Assembly (NCBI RefSeq): GCF_005116735.1
Contig: NZ_SWDB01000010.1
Coordinates: 148,304-212,303 of the forward strand
Length of the DNA stretch: 64,000 nt
DNA from: Thalassotalea mangrovi
GTDB lineage: Bacteria > Pseudomonadota > Gammaproteobacteria > Enterobacterales > Alteromonadaceae
Reading direction: 5' to 3'
Part shown: in pieces, positions 37,040 through 44,097 of the stretch
How the letters are laid out: each line of letters begins with the position of its first letter
How positions within the stretch are numbered: the stretch's first letter is position 1
Notes under the pieces: generated by a model
Told to the model about the DNA's origin: nothing
The model's input: only the letters and a program-made list of their open reading frames with translations
Databases searched by the model: none
Position numbers and translations under genes: made by a program

Positions 37040-38158
37040 TCAGTCTTGCTCCAGTAGCTGAAAGACGCGCAAGGTTATCGCATCTTTTTCCTTGTTGTAG
37101 CCAAGTTGGGTGGTGAGTTTGTTCAACACTTCGGTTAAGTGGTTAACAAAACGGCCGTAGCCACGATGGCTGCAGTTATGTTCGCTGGCAACAAACACCA
37201 GGCGAATGGTATCGACCAGCTTACTGGCATCCCACTGGCTAACCAGCTGGCCACTGAACGCACTGGTGTTAAAACCAAGGTTAAGCAATTCGCCTTCTGG
37301 AATCACAAAATCCTCATCGCTTTGCCTCACAATCGGTATTTTGCCATTTGCCACCATCGCCAGGTGATTAAGATTGTATTGTCGCGCTAAGTTAGTGAAT
37401 GAATCGGCTACCAGGGTATAAAGAGGATTGAAAGGATCCGCTGCCTGGGTGTCGATTTCACTCTGATTTAACAAGTTTCGGGTTACCGGCAGGCTGGCCA
37501 CTGCAAACGTCATGGCGCGGCTTTTCGCCGGCAGGATAAAACCTTGCTGTTGATAGCGTTTGGCAATCGGGCGAAAACCGTGAGTGACGGTTTTCTTATC
37601 GCCCTTATGAGCCTCAAATACATCGTAAGTCAGGTGTTGAAAGTCTTTGATTTTCATATCGCCTGCGCTAATGCCCTGCCCCTTGGCGAACTCACTCATT
37701 AGCCGGGTGACCTGCTGATGAAATGCTGGTGCCTGATGGCGAATATCGTCACCAGTGGCGAGAAACAATAGCTGGATTTTCTTAGACCAGTGTTGCTTAT
37801 CGTAATAATGCTGACGGCCATGATGGGTATTGGGGTTGTAGAGGAAAATTAATTGTTGCTCAGTTTCAACCACCTGCTGCTCCGGCGAGTACATTACCCG
37901 GACCAGCTTATTACAGGCGATAAAGCTGACATTTTCGACCTGATGGTTTGCGCAACATTGAAAAAATGCGGAGCTTAGCGCCTGATAAACCCGTTCAGGA
38001 GTAATGCTCTCGGCGTTGTCTCGCATGCGGCGGAACAAGTGTTCGGGATTAATTTCCACCAACAGATACTGATTTTCCCGCGCGGATGCGGGTAAATACA
38101 CCTTATGGGCGGCGCTGCGCTTACGGATCAAAGACATTCGAGTGTGGCGTTGTAACAT
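37040..38158 (-). CDS. Conserved hypothetical protein (possibly DUF3083)
   Basis: 372 residues, soluble. Recognisable stretches are KVYLPASARENQYLLVEINP, FIACNKLVRVMYSPEQQVV, QLIFLYNPNTHHGRQHYYDK, KIQLLFLATGDDIRHQAPAF, RAMTFAVASLPVTRNLL and LVFVASEHNCSHRGYGRFVN. Two parallel halves each have an IQLLFLA/IRLVFVA strand followed by a His-rich turn, so an internal duplication is possible. I recall a gammaproteobacterial DUF3083 family in this genomic neighbourhood, but I cannot confirm membership. No catalytic motif is evident. Between yjbQ and mazG, apparently monocistronic. Upstream it is followed by mixed repeats from 38275. Confidence 0.65.
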   Translation of the reverse strand: MLQRHTRMSLIRKRSAAHKVYLPASARENQYLLVEINPEHLFRRMRDNAESITPERVYQALSSAFFQCCANHQVENVSFIACNKLVRVMYSPEQQVVETEQQLIFLYNPNTHHGRQHYYDKQHWSKKIQLLFLATGDDIRHQAPAFHQQVTRLMSEFAKGQGISAGDMKIKDFQHLTYDVFEAHKGDKKTVTHGFRPIAKRYQQQGFILPAKSRAMTFAVASLPVTRNLLNQSEIDTQAADPFNPLYTLVADSFTNLARQYNLNHLAMVANGKIPIVRQSDEDFVIPEGELLNLGFNTSAFSGQLVSQWDASKLVDTIRLVFVASEHNCSHRGYGRFVNHLTEVLNKLTTQLGYNKEKDAITLRVFQLLEQD

Positions 38159-38274
38159 AGTAAACCTACCGTGCAGATTGAAAAACCAAGGTCACTTTAA
38201 GCAGGAAATGTGAAGGTAAAATGATCGAGAAGTGAAAGAATTGTTACAACAGGCAAGTGAACACTCACCTGTTG

Positions 38275-38429
38275 GTTTAAGAGGTAATCTACGATGGAGG
38301 AGAAAATACTCTCGTTGTCGTATTTTGGGTGACAGCTGACACGGTGACAACGAAGAGCCTTATTTATAGCTGCTAGCACATTAACATTCCTAGCACACTG
38401 CGTTCCTAGCACGCATACGCTCCTGGCAA
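38275..38429. repeat. Mixed family-2 and family-1 fragments
   Basis: A family-2 unit (GAGGTAATCTACGATGGAGG plus AAAATAC/GTATTTT stem, 38280-38330) is followed by family-1 linkers (TCCTAGCA, 38371-38429) without their right-hand hairpin half. Confidence 0.8.
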
Positions 38430-38462
38430 AAGCATTTGCCTTTCGAGGCCTGAATTCTCCTA

Positions 38463-38536
38463 CGTCATCCCCTTGAAAAAGGGGATCTAATGCATCAGCT
38501 CAAGTTTGAGATTCCCTGTAGTATCAGGGAATGACG
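38463..38536 (+). repeat. Family-4 full element (74 bases)
   Basis: CGTCATCCCCTTG-aaaa-AAGGGGAT left hairpin, ATTCCCTG-tagtat-CAGGGAAT right hairpin, ATGACG end. The left stem differs from that at 30576 (CCCCTT versus CTCCTT) and both arms changed together. Confidence 0.85.
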
Positions 38537-38584
38537 AGTTTTTTTTAAAGCTGCGCGCACATTTCATTTCTAGCAATGTCACGT

Positions 38585-38825
38585 CTATAGGGTACACAAT
38601 CGTAGACGATTAAAGCTTTCGGTACACAATCGAAGATTGTTCCGAGTACGTGATGAACAGCATCACTCCGGGTACATGAACCGTAGGTTCATTCCGGGTA
38701 CGCAACAAACTGCGTTGCTTCGAGTGAAATTGCTCTAACCCGAAACAAAATCTCTGATTTTGTGTACCCGAAGTCAATGTCATTTATTGACGTACTCGAA
38801 GCCAATCTTTTCGATTGGCGTACTA
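38585..38825 (+). repeat. Family-3 array: GGGTAC linkers with variable palindromes
   Basis: Stems: AATCG-taga-CGATT, ACAATC-gaa-GATTGT, GTGATG-aacag-CATCAC, TGAACC-gta-GGTTCA, GCAAC-aaactgc-GTTGC, ACAAAATC-tct-GATTTTGT, GTCAAT-gtcattt-ATTGAC, GCCAATC-ttttc-GATTGGC. Linkers read CCGGGTACG in the left part and GTGTACCCGAA/CGTACTCGAA in the right part, i.e. inverted. No gene in 38537-38823. Confidence 0.92.
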
Positions 38826-38857
38826 AAAACCTGAATGATTTTAACCATTCAGGTTTT
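38824..38857 (-). terminator. Intrinsic terminator overlapping the mazG stop
   Basis: AAAAACCTGAATG, loop, CATTCAGGTTTTT: A and T tracts on both sides, so bidirectional. The mazG TAA (38841-38843) lies in the loop and its last codons form one arm. Confidence 0.88.
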
Positions 38858-39647
38858 TGGCTTGTTGCCACAACTGTTCTAGTTGCTCCAGGCTGGCGGC
38901 CTTTATGTCTTCGCCGGTATCGAAAAAGTGTTGTTCGATGTGCTGGAAGCGGCGGGTAAATTTTTGATTGGCCTGGCGAAGGGTTTGTTCCGGGTCAAGT
39001 TTGGCGTGACGGGCAAGGTTGACCACGGCGAATAATAGATCGCCGATTTCTTCAGCAACCGCATCCTGATCGATCGGCTCAGCATTTAGCTCGGTGGAGA
39101 TTTCGTCACACTCTTCTTTGACCTTTTCCAGCACGTCGTGGATATTGTCCCAGTCAAAGCCAACATGGGCACAACGTTTCTGGATTTTAGCGGCTTGTGA
39201 TAGCGCCGGCAGGCTGCGGGGAATATCGGCGAGCATACTAAGCGATGCCTGCTCGGCTTTTTGCTGCCTTTCTTTCGCCTTTTCCGCTTCCCAGTTTGCT
39301 TTGATTTCTGCCTCACTGGCAAGATTCATATCGGCAAAGACATGGGGATGACGACGGATCAGTTTTTCACAGATATGGCTTACTACCTGATCAAAATCAA
39401 ACAGTGCCTGTTCTTTGCCAAGTTGCGCATAAAAAACGACCTGGAACAGCAAATCGCCCAGTTCTTTTTCCAGCTCGACAAAATCATTGTTTTCAATCGC
39501 CTCGGCTACTTCGTAGGCTTCTTCCAGCGTATATGGCACAATCGAGGCAAAGTTTTGTTTCAGATCCCAGGGACAACCACCTTCTGGATCGCGAAGTCGT
39601 TGCATAATCCAAATCAGCTTTTCCACACTCGCCGGGGCGGACAACAT
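38841..39647 (-). CDS. mazG: Nucleoside triphosphate pyrophosphohydrolase MazG
   Basis: 268 residues with two MazG domains. The first starts LRDPEGGCPWDLKQNFAS then LEEAYEVAEAIENNDFVELE and KELGDLLFQVVFYAQLG. The second has VGFDWDNIHDVLEKVKEECD, EISTELNAEP and AEEIGDLLFAVVNLARHA; the repeated E-x-x-x-D motifs bind magnesium. It hydrolyses NTPs to NMPs and in E. coli lowers (p)ppGpp effects. GGGAG sits 7 bases before the ATG. It follows relA on the same strand, the usual relA-mazG order, with a 102-base gap containing a relA hairpin. Confidence 0.95.
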   Translation of the reverse strand: MLSAPASVEKLIWIMQRLRDPEGGCPWDLKQNFASIVPYTLEEAYEVAEAIENNDFVELEKELGDLLFQVVFYAQLGKEQALFDFDQVVSHICEKLIRRHPHVFADMNLASEAEIKANWEAEKAKERQQKAEQASLSMLADIPRSLPALSQAAKIQKRCAHVGFDWDNIHDVLEKVKEECDEISTELNAEPIDQDAVAEEIGDLLFAVVNLARHAKLDPEQTLRQANQKFTRRFQHIEQHFFDTGEDIKAASLEQLEQLWQQAKNLNG

Positions 39648-39730
39648 AGTAAACTCCCTAAAATAAATAAGTCTGAGTAGTTACCCGAGTAACATAGAGC
39701 CTGCTGCTTGCAGCCTGCAGCCTGACGCTT

Positions 39731-39755
39731 CGGTAGCCGGCAAAGCCGGCTACCG
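39731..39755 (-). terminator. Hairpin overlapping the relA stop
   Basis: CGGTAGCCGGC, loop AAA, GCCGGCTACCG: 11 perfect pairs with the relA TAG in one arm. No T tract on the minus strand, so its role may be mRNA stability or rho-assisted ending. Confidence 0.55.
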
Positions 39756-41939
39756 CCTAATCCTATTCACACTGACCACATCGTCCAGTTGCCGGATTTT
39801 AGCAAACAGGCGCTCGAGCACCGAGGTATTGGCCAGCTCCAGTTTAAAGAACATCAGGTTTTGGTGCAGTTTTTTATCATTGTTCGATGACATATCCAGC
39901 ACATTGATTTTTTCATTAGCAATAATCGTGGTGACGTCGCGCAACAGGCCCTGGCGTTCACCGGTAATGATCTGAATCATTACCTGATAACTGGCGTTCT
40001 GGTTTTCGCCCCACTGCACATCAATCAGGCGCTCCGGGTGCTGTTGTTCGGCGTGAAGTAACTGCTCACAATCGCTGCGGTGAATGGAAATTCCCCGCCC
40101 CTGGGTAATAAAGCCACTAATGGCATCACCCGGTACCGGCTGACAACACTTGGCCATATGGGTTAACAGGTTACCGACACCGGAGACGGTAATACCATTT
40201 TTATCAGCCTTCGACTTACTGCTACTTTTGATCACCAGTTTCGGATCGACTTCATCCTGAGGCTGTTGTTTTTGCCATTGTCCCTGCAACTGGTTTATTA
40301 CCTGTGCGGCTTTAACATGCCCGGCACCAATGGCGGCATGTAAATCTTCCAGCGACAAGACATTAAAGCGCTTTAATACCGGTTCATAATCTATTTCAAT
40401 CTGATCAAATTTTTGTAACTGGCCTTCAAGCTGTTCCTTGCCCTGTTGCACATGTTTATCTTTATCCTGAAGTTTAAAGAAGTGCTGAACCTTGGCTCGG
40501 GAACGAGCGGTATGCAGGTAGCCCAGGCTTGGATTTAACCAGTCGCGGCTGGGGCTGGGTTTCTTCGAGGTCAGGATCTCGACCTGCTCACCGGTTTTCA
40601 GTTTATAGGTAAACGGCACAATGCGACCGGAGACTTTAGCACCGATACAGCAATGCCCCACATTCGAGTGAATGTAATAGGCAAAATCCAGCGGTGTCGA
40701 GCCATTGGGCAGGTCGATAACATCACCATTAGGGGTGAACACATAAATGCGATCTTCGAATACTTCATTGCGAAGCTCTTCCACCAACTCGTCAGAGCCA
40801 GCCACATCTTCCTGCCATTTCAATAGCTTACGCAACCAGTTAATTTTATCATCGAAGCTGCCCTTGCTCTGGCCGCTGCCTTCTTTGTAGCGCCAGTGGG
40901 CGGCGACACCGAGCTCCGCATCATCATGCATTTGCTGGGTACGGATCTGAATTTCTACCGACTTGCCTTCCGGGCCAAGCACCACGGTATGGATTGACTG
41001 GTAACCATTTGGCTTAGGGGTTGCGACATAATCATCAAATTCACTGGGCAGGTGTTTCCAGCTGGTATGGACAACCCCAAGGGCGCCATAACAGTCCTGC
41101 AATTTGTCGACAACAATGCGCACCGCGCGCACATCAAAGAGCTGGTCGAAATCCAGACCCTTTTTCTGCATTTTGCGCCAGATACTGAAGATATGTTTAG
41201 GGCGGCCATAAACCTGACCGCTGATGCCCATCTGATCGAGTTTGCCCTGGATATTATTAACAAAATCTTCCACATACTGCTCGCGATCCAGGCGTTTTTC
41301 ATCAAGCAATTTAGCAATGCGCTTATAGGTTTCCGGGTGCAGATAGCGAAATGCTACGTCTTCGAGTTCCCACTTTAATTGCCCGATACCCAGACGGTTG
41401 GCAAGCGGTGCATAAATGGTCTGGGTTTCCCGGGCGGCGATAACCCGGGTTTCTTCATCGCTTTTTTTAATTTCCCGTAAATTACAGATTCGCTCGGCGA
41501 GTTTTATGACCACCGCGCGAACATCTTCGACCATCGACAATAACATTTTACGGATGTTATCAATCTGGCCACTGGCAAACTGGGTACCGCTGGGTTGTTG
41601 TAAACTGCGAATTGCATCCATCTGGCACACCCCATCGACCAGGGTATGAACGGAACTACCGTACTCGGTTTCAATATCGGATAACTGCAAAAAGCCCTGT
41701 TCAACTAATGGTACTAATAGTGCAGCTTTTAACGAATCCTTATCCATGTTCAGGCCAGCGAGGATTTCCACCATTTCTAACGCTTTCACCTGGCAAGGCA
41801 AATGCTTGCTGTACAGGTGATGGTTCTGTTGCCAGGTTGCCTCCAGCGCTTTTTGCTTAGCGGCGCTCAGGTGCAACTCGGCCAACCAGGCATCAAAACT
41901 GGCATTGCTCATTTGGTGAGATTTTCTGACAGAAACCAT
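39750..41939 (-). CDS. relA: GTP pyrophosphokinase RelA ((p)ppGpp synthetase I)
   Basis: 729 residues, normal length. The N-terminal HD-like domain is degenerate as in RelA (no intact HD motif around residues 60-150), so hydrolase activity is not expected. The synthetase domain includes YGRPKHIFSIWRKMQKKGLD and VRIVVDKLQDCYGALGVVH, then PKPNGYQSIHTVVLGPEG. TGS: YVFTPNGDVIDLPNGSTPLD. The zinc-finger region has HMAKCCQPVPGDAISGFI and SIHRSDCEQLL; ACT domain at the C-terminus (VMIQIITGERQGLLRDVTT). It binds stalled ribosomes and starts the stringent response. AGGGA precedes the ATG. Downstream of rlmD after a 314-base repeat-filled spacer. Confidence 0.96.
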   Translation of the reverse strand: MVSVRKSHQMSNASFDAWLAELHLSAAKQKALEATWQQNHHLYSKHLPCQVKALEMVEILAGLNMDKDSLKAALLVPLVEQGFLQLSDIETEYGSSVHTLVDGVCQMDAIRSLQQPSGTQFASGQIDNIRKMLLSMVEDVRAVVIKLAERICNLREIKKSDEETRVIAARETQTIYAPLANRLGIGQLKWELEDVAFRYLHPETYKRIAKLLDEKRLDREQYVEDFVNNIQGKLDQMGISGQVYGRPKHIFSIWRKMQKKGLDFDQLFDVRAVRIVVDKLQDCYGALGVVHTSWKHLPSEFDDYVATPKPNGYQSIHTVVLGPEGKSVEIQIRTQQMHDDAELGVAAHWRYKEGSGQSKGSFDDKINWLRKLLKWQEDVAGSDELVEELRNEVFEDRIYVFTPNGDVIDLPNGSTPLDFAYYIHSNVGHCCIGAKVSGRIVPFTYKLKTGEQVEILTSKKPSPSRDWLNPSLGYLHTARSRAKVQHFFKLQDKDKHVQQGKEQLEGQLQKFDQIEIDYEPVLKRFNVLSLEDLHAAIGAGHVKAAQVINQLQGQWQKQQPQDEVDPKLVIKSSSKSKADKNGITVSGVGNLLTHMAKCCQPVPGDAISGFITQGRGISIHRSDCEQLLHAEQQHPERLIDVQWGENQNASYQVMIQIITGERQGLLRDVTTIIANEKINVLDMSSNNDKKLHQNLMFFKLELANTSVLERLFAKIRQLDDVVSVNRIRR

Positions 41940-41984
41940 TAAACTTCCCTTTGGTTAAGTATTGAAGCATAACGCTTCAATACT

Positions 41985-42240
41985 GTTCTGAAGGTGGAAC
42001 AAACCACTCCCATGCGTCGCGCTTTAAGGTGGATGCTACCGCAGGTGGAGTAAAACACTCCCATGCGTCGCGTTTTAAGGTGGAAGCTAACGCGGGTGGA
42101 GTAAACGCTCTCGCTGTCGCGATTTAGGTGATATACCACCTTCCACCTTTGACGTATTACGTCAATTCCACCTTCGAATCGTTTTCTGATTCGACTCCAC
42201 CTTCAAAACGCAGTTCGTTTTGACTCCACCTCCCATAAAA
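41985..42240 (-). repeat. Family-2 variable-palindrome array (relA-rlmD spacer)
   Basis: Units with AAACCAC/GCGTCGCGCTTT-type and AAAACACTCCC...GCGTTTT stems in GGTGGA orientation, then TTCCACC orientation with TTTGACG-tatta-CGTCAA, TCGAATC-gttttct-GATTCGA and TCAAAACG-cagtt-CGTTTTGA. The linker flips near 42135. Confidence 0.9.
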
Positions 42241-42253
42241 CCGTCTCGTCGAT

Positions 42254-43591
42254 TCAGGTTTTATGGAAGAGCGCCATCGTCTCCACATGTCGGGTTTGGG
42301 CAAACATATCCAACAAAGCGATCTTTTCCAGTCGATAGCCGGATGCCAGTAATGTTTTGCAATCGCGAGCCATGGTTGCAGCATCACAGGCAATATAAAG
42401 TACCTTATCTGCACCCAGTTCAGCAACCGGCTTTATCACCCCATGGGCGCCGGCACGAGCAGGATCGAGAATGACTTTATTAAAAGTGCGGGCTTCTGGC
42501 CATGGCCACTGAAACTGTTCTGCATTTAAATCGGCCTGATAAAACTGGCAATTATCCATTTGATTGGCGCTGGCATTGTCACTGGCTCGATCGACCATTG
42601 TCTGTACGCCTTCGATACCCACCACCTGCTTTACTCGTTTGGCAATCGGCAAGCTAAAATTACCAAGCCCGGAAAACAAATCGAGGACATTATCGGCTTT
42701 TGTCAGCTCAAGCCAGTCAATTGCCTGCATTGCCATTTTAGCATTCAGCTCGGCATTTACCTGAATAAAGTCTTTGGCGGTGAAGTTAATACGACAACCG
42801 TCGATATCATAATAGAGTTCGCTTTTCTGGCCGTTTCTCTGGACTTCAGTAAGATCATGGAGTTGCTGGTCATCTTCAACCAACACCTGATAGCTATGTT
42901 GTTCAGCAAAGGCGACAAAGCGAGCACGGTTGTCCTTGCTCAACTTTCCCAGATAACGGAATACCAGGGTGACGGCATTGGTGGCAAATACTTCCACGTG
43001 GCCAATAAGCTGATGGCCTTTCAGCTCGCTCAACAATGTTTGTAGCTTAGCGAATATGTTACTTAAATCTGGCGCTAACACATCACAGGATTTGATTTCG
43101 GTAATATGTTTGGCATTTTTCTGGCGAAAACCAACCAGGGGCTGATTGAGGCGGTTATATTGCACGCCAATTCGAGCTTTACGACGATAATGCCACTCAT
43201 CGCTAAGCAATGGTGCTTGCCATGGCAACTCATCCAGCTCGGCATTACGACGAAACAGCTCGGCTATTTTTTGTTGTTTCACCTCGAGCTCTAATTCGCG
43301 TGGCATATGCTGAAAGTCACAGCCACCGCATTGATAATAATGTTTACAACGAGGCGTAATCCGTTGCGGATGTGGATTGGTAACCTTGATCGCCTTAGCG
43401 CGCAGGTATTTACTGTGTTCGCTGATGATTTTCGCCTGCACCTGTTCGCCGGGTAAGGCGCCGGTAACAAATACCGACTTTTTTCCCGAGCGGGCAATGC
43501 CATCACCATTGATGTCAAAGCCGACAATATCCAAGTCGAGGTTCTGGCCCACCATCGATGGGCGCTTTTGTGCTTTAAAAATTTTGACCAT
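42254..43591 (-). CDS. rlmD: 23S rRNA (uracil(1939)-C5)-methyltransferase
   Basis: 445 residues from ATG 43589-43591; a GTG four codons upstream sits inside a repeat palindrome and is less likely. TRAM domain at 15-75; the iron-sulfur cysteines follow in CKHYYQCGGCDFQHM (about 85-100). SAM site: NVLDLFSGLGNFSLPIAKRV. The catalytic-cysteine motif reads VLYIACDAATMARDCKTLL, whereas E. coli has SCNPAT: the Cys is kept but Asn-Pro is replaced by Asp-Ala. It methylates U1939. Between relA and the divergent barA, as in E. coli. Confidence 0.93.
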   Translation of the reverse strand: MVKIFKAQKRPSMVGQNLDLDIVGFDINGDGIARSGKKSVFVTGALPGEQVQAKIISEHSKYLRAKAIKVTNPHPQRITPRCKHYYQCGGCDFQHMPRELELEVKQQKIAELFRRNAELDELPWQAPLLSDEWHYRRKARIGVQYNRLNQPLVGFRQKNAKHITEIKSCDVLAPDLSNIFAKLQTLLSELKGHQLIGHVEVFATNAVTLVFRYLGKLSKDNRARFVAFAEQHSYQVLVEDDQQLHDLTEVQRNGQKSELYYDIDGCRINFTAKDFIQVNAELNAKMAMQAIDWLELTKADNVLDLFSGLGNFSLPIAKRVKQVVGIEGVQTMVDRASDNASANQMDNCQFYQADLNAEQFQWPWPEARTFNKVILDPARAGAHGVIKPVAELGADKVLYIACDAATMARDCKTLLASGYRLEKIALLDMFAQTRHVETMALFHKT

Positions 43592-43603
43592 AAAAGAAAA
43601 CAC

Positions 43604-43980
43604 TCATTCTGTCGTGTTTTAAGGTGGAGAAAATACTCTCGTTGTCGCATTTTGGAGGTAATCTCACGATGGTGGAGCAAAACACTCCCCAGCGTCATGT
43701 TTTGAGGTGGAGAAAATGCTCTAGTTGTCGCATTTTAGAGGTAATCTCACGATGGTGGAACAAAACACTCCCCAGCGTCGTGTTTTGAGGTGGAAGCTAA
43801 CGCTGGTGGAAGATTGCCAATTTACGCTTCCACCTTCCACCATTGAAGCTCTGCTTCAACTCCACCTTCGAATCGTTTTCTGATTCGACTCCACCTTTGA
43901 CGTTTTACGTCAATTCCACCTTCAAGACGTGTTCCGTCTTGATTCCACCTTCGAATCGTTTTCCGATTCGATTCCGCCTT
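43604..43980. repeat. Family-2 arrays between rlmD and barA
   Basis: GGTGGAG units with AAAATACTC/GTATTTT-like, AAAACAC/GTGTTTT-like stems and the GGAGGTAATCTCACGATGG module (43649 and 43737), then from about 43830 the linker flips to TTCCACCTT with TTGAAGC-tc-TGCTTCAA, TCGAATC-gttttct-GATTCGA, TTTGACG-tttta-CGTCAA, TCAAGACG-tgttc-CGTCTTGA and TCGAATC-gttttcc-GATTCGA. The first palindrome overlaps the rlmD start. Confidence 0.92.
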
Positions 43981-43981
43981 G

Positions 43982-44038
43982 GTAGCGAGAAAGTTGTAGT
44001 CGCATCAAAAATCGATGCGACTACAACTTTCTCGCTAC
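43982..44038. repeat. Perfect 25-base-pair hairpin
   Basis: GTAGCGAGAAAGTTGTAGTC plus GCATC, loop AAAAATC, then the exact reverse complement to 44038. It sits between divergent rlmD and barA, 60 bases before the barA ATG, with no T tract. The longest perfect inverted repeat I found. Confidence 0.92.
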
Positions 44039-44097
44039 TTATGCCATGATGTGAGAAGTTTAAATAAAAACAATTCTAACACGGTTTTAGTACCTGT

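Noticed and set aside
42560-43045. 161-codon plus-strand open frame
   Set aside because: Antisense to rlmD, no ribosome site or family resemblance.
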